Below are positions 62,501 through 64,000 of a stretch of DNA of 64,000 nt, one piece after another; position 1 is the stretch's first letter; the number at the start of each line of letters is the position of its first letter. The notes beneath the pieces were generated by a model. The model had not been told where the DNA came from. It did no database searches and saw only the letters and a program-made list of their open reading frames with translations. Both the position numbers and the translations under genes were made by a program. The stretch lies in assembly GCF_037126465.1 (NCBI RefSeq), contig NC_088204.1, positions 76,755,807-76,819,806 of the forward strand, written 5' to 3'. The stretch comes from Ornithodoros turicata. Lineage: Eukaryota; Arthropoda; Arachnida; Ixodida; Argasidae.

Positions 62501-63410
62501 ACGTGTGGGCGTCGTCGGCTGAGCGCCATCTGGGGGCAGATGTTCGAATGCAGACGGAGACGTGCTTTTGGAGATGCTACATCCACTGGGTCGTTCCATC
62601 CACCACGGCCCTGAGTTGGCTTGTGTTCCAGAGATGGTGCTGCTCGATTAGGGACGTGCGTTCCTTGTAGGGAGCAACCTTGTAGGGATGAACGTTTTAT
62701 GATGGCTTGATTCATTGCCTGTTGTTAGGCGCGGACTTTGAATGGCGCGTTTGCAGCGTCCTTGAGCGATGCCCTTGGTTGTTTGTCTGTTTGTTTTTGC
62801 TTTTAATGAACGTTTCCGGGTGGGCGAGGCGCGCGAGGGAGAGGGAAAATTTGAGGCCAGCTCTCTAGGCATAGTCATGATTCCATATGTAGTAACTGGG
62901 AATAGACCCATATGTAAGGTAAGCCAATCTTAAACGAATAGTGAAGACCCCCCTCATAATTTTTCTGTTTTTGACTGTGGCAGTCGAAACTACAGATTTT
63001 GACTCCAGAAAATGTAGTCGACTTATACGCAGGATCGACCCATAATCCTTTTTTTTTAAACGGTACTCTGCACGAGCACAGCACATGTCGTGCACTTGGT
63101 CTGCACTCCTTCGCACTGCCCCTCGCACTTTTTGACGAACCGGAGACGGCTGCCAAGGATACTCCTGGTTGCGTGAAAAGAAATAGGAACTCACGGGAGC
63201 ACCTTGGGGTTCTTGAAGCAGTCGACCAGTGCGAGATGGGCAGCAACATGGGCCAGATTCCAAGAGGGGTTTGCTCTTATGAGGGTCACCACCTCCTGGA
63301 TCAGGTCCTTGGTGCAGGCATCAGGAACACATTCAACCAGCAGAGGGAGCTTGTCTCTCAGGAGGACGAAACCGTCTTCTGCTTCCGTCGCGTCCCTCGT
63401 CCGCAGTACA
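50586..63410 (-). CDS. PLA2G6: PLA2G6-type calcium-independent phospholipase A2, copy B (5' end outside window)
   Basis: Exons 3-13 (minus strand): 63410-63195, 62238-62061, 61971-61796, 60442-60346, 60277-60095, 56226-55974, 54651-54409, 53301-53151, 53096-52957, 52372-52218 and 50990-50586. Exon lengths and phases equal those of copy A, except exon 6 (one codon longer) and exon 13 (five codons longer at the carboxy end). Exons 1-2 lie beyond the right edge. The ankyrin repeats and the patatin residues are kept: GGGIRG, GTSTG and DGGL. The last exon is roughly two-thirds identical to copy A in protein, with most changes between SVGTG and DQATQAN. There are no internal stops, so it should be functional. 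The family deacylates phospholipids independently of calcium; whether A and B differ in substrate or tissue cannot be told from sequence. Confidence 0.92.
51083..51852. mobile_element. hAT-like element in copy B intron 12
   Basis: Ends tagggcctgacttttcgggg and the inverse of aaaaaagtcaggccc plus ta. Flanking octamers TGTGTAAG (51075-51082) and TATGTAAG (51853-51860) differ at one base. The interior (770 bp) has aacccgatt-type subterminal motifs and no coding sequence. Confidence 0.8.
52590..52915. mobile_element. Probable degenerate hAT-like MITE in copy B intron 11
   Basis: Begins tagggccgtgcattttcagg and ends with ttagcctaaaacgtagggtt followed by ctcta, giving a poor inverted match. Between them are 'tcggg' and 'aaacggg' strings typical of the family. 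No matching target duplication was found. Confidence 0.45.
53955..54295. repeat. Tandem array of about 41-bp units in copy B intron 9
   Basis: Units of the form 'atgtaccgtatctacatgat' followed by 'tggaagatatgc' or 'tggaaggttaccc' and 'ttttcaaaat' alternate, so the effective period is about 82 bp (two sub-types). About eight units are visible. The corresponding intron of copy A (28565-29232) shows none. Confidence 0.8.
54745..54790. repeat. TAGACTAGCC-type microsatellite
   Basis: Short imperfect repeats of tagac and tagcc in intron 8 of copy B, close to exon 9. Absent from the corresponding place in copy A. Confidence 0.7.
55275..55535. mobile_element. Foldback element in copy B intron 8
   Basis: The left arm (taaagccccagtgca, catatctggttgtttttatg, ttgactgctagcattcaa) is mirrored by the right arm (ttgaatgctagcaatcaa, ttataaaaacaaccagac, tggcactggggttttag). 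The arms are imperfect but collinear, with a loop of some 30 bp. No coding content. Confidence 0.75.
56516..56770. repeat. Four-unit minisatellite inside the pogo-like element
   Basis: About four copies of a roughly 62-bp unit with tctgaagctttcgcgtcatt, ggttcaagcttcagg and a (cctcct)n stretch. It lies between the left end of the transposon and its helix-turn-helix remnant. Confidence 0.8.
56878..57180 (+). pseudogene. CENP-B/pogo-type DNA-binding domain remnant
   Basis: The frame from 56878 reads [19 protein letters not shown], then [32 protein letters not shown] and [13 protein letters not shown]. This is the two-part helix-turn-helix arrangement (Brinker/CENP-B like) at the amino end of pogo-family transposases. 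The frame breaks near 57150, and no DDE catalytic domain follows before the right terminal repeat, so the protein is truncated. Confidence 0.75.
59576..59895. mobile_element. hAT-like MITE with exact 8-bp target duplication, copy B intron 7
   Basis: 320 bp, with ends tagagtctgaggttttcggg and the inverse of cgaaaacttcaggctcta. CATATAAG flanks at 59568-59575 and 59896-59903. Copy A has the unoccupied site (ctacataagcagctt near 34723-34737), so the insertion is younger than the gene duplication. Confidence 0.92.
60604..60868. repeat. 32-bp tandem array in copy B intron 5
   Basis: About eight copies of a 32-bp unit, gtgcttccaaattataatat followed by ttctaacttaca, with few differences. In the homologous intron of copy A (near 35211-35245) only one related unit is present (ggttccaaattatgtagtct, then ccagtttacagtgctt), so the array expanded in copy B. 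Confidence 0.88.
61093..61385. mobile_element. Pogo-like MITE, copy B counterpart
   Basis: Starts after TA with ccgtattctcaggtaaataa and continues tacgtgcg. The remainder to about 61375 aligns with 36700-36860 of copy A, where the right end is kept. The right end here has decayed. Present in both copies, it predates the duplication. Confidence 0.6.
61401..61752. mobile_element. hAT-like MITE with exact 8-bp target duplication, copy B intron 5
   Basis: 352 bp, with ends tagggcctgactttttcggg and the inverse of cccgaaaaagtcaggccc plus ta. AATATACA flanks at 61393-61400 and 61753-61760. The interior is strongly patterned with attcgggtgtattcgggt-type strings. Its right end is only 44 bp from the 3' edge of exon 5. 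Confidence 0.92.
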
Positions 63411-64000
63411 CTGTACAACACACTCGACCGTTATGTTCTGAAGCATTCGAGTCGGTGAAGGTACCAACACATTGGACACAGTGGTGTAGCAAGAGGGGAG
63501 GGCTTTGGGGGGGGTCCAACCCCAAAGCCCCAACCATAGGTAATAAAGCTCAAAGCCTATAGCTCTCAGCTATTGATGTGACGCTGGCCACAACTGACAC
63601 GATCAAAGTATTGAACGTGTTCAAATATTATCAGCCAGATTCATTTATTCAAAATACGAACATTCAGACTCCGTTCCGGTATTGTTGCAACGGGCACACC
63701 TAGAGTCACTGCAGGTCCGAAGAAAACTAGCAGGGATGGGACGAATCCAGAATTTCCCAAATCCGAATCCGAATCCGAATCCAAGGAAGGTTCTGTGAAT
63801 CCACGAATCTTACGAATCTCGAATCTTTCGAATCCTTTCTTAAAATAAAGAGTTTAAAAAGCCAGGTGGAAAAACACTTCTATTGAAAAGTGTTTTGAAG
63901 CAGTAGTTTATACCTTTGTTTAGTGAAAAACAAATCAAATAATAGTTCACTTTCATGAGAAAACATACCGATATAGTACGTCTTCATAAATGTAATTTAT
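63411..64000. other. Copy B intron 2, right edge of window
   Basis: Exon 2 of PLA2G6 copy B is expected just beyond the window (in copy A it starts 624 bp upstream of exon 3). The stretch has a poly-G/C run near 63500 and the AATCC-rich repeat at 63747-63852 matching 44660-44765 in inverse orientation. Confidence 0.6.

Overview
The window is eukaryotic nuclear DNA, most likely from a tick or another chelicerate arthropod. Genes are split into many short exons by canonical GT-AG introns. Introns and intergenic DNA are crowded with small DNA transposons, tRNA-derived SINEs (their body resembles the Ruka-type SINEs of ticks, from memory) and satellites. The tick assignment is inference; the gene identities rest on translated exons that join in frame.

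Layout. Positions 1-6868 hold no gene I can support, only repeats. METTL23 (minus, 9072-6869, five exons) and PMS2 (plus, 9524-20084, twenty exons) are divergent, with 451 bp between their start codons that probably act as a bidirectional promoter. PMS2 converges on a PLA2G6-type calcium-independent phospholipase A2 gene (copy A, minus, about 44165-24208). Its first recognisable exon is separated from the second by a 4.8 kb intron containing a 27-monomer satellite array (39861-43537). Beyond about 48.8 kb the same block begins again: a decayed last exon and 3' flank of PMS2, then a second PLA2G6 gene (copy B, minus, 63410-50586, running off the right edge). The window therefore contains a tandem segmental duplication with a period of about 28.8 kb. 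Both phospholipase copies keep every visible splice site, reading frame and catalytic motif, but their proteins have diverged clearly.

Mobile DNA. The most distinctive population is a set of short elements beginning TAGGGCCTGA or TAGAGCCTGA, ending in the inverted sequence, and flanked by 8-bp target duplications (exact for four insertions, 7 of 8 for two more), as in the hAT superfamily. Their interiors differ greatly; one carries a decayed retrotransposon RNase H region. There are also a mariner with an internal deletion, a pogo-like element with a CENP-B-type helix-turn-helix remnant, TA-flanked MITEs, three foldback elements and two near-identical SINEs with target duplications. Because the locus is duplicated, several insertions can be placed after the duplication: the sister copy preserves the empty site.

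How the genes relate. PMS2 is a MutL-family mismatch repair endonuclease subunit, METTL23 a small SAM-dependent methyltransferase, and the PLA2G6 paralogues are ankyrin-repeat/patatin lipases. Nothing suggests a shared pathway; the arrangement looks like ordinary linkage plus a local gene duplication. I found no CRISPR array, no functional tRNA or rRNA gene and no prokaryotic features.
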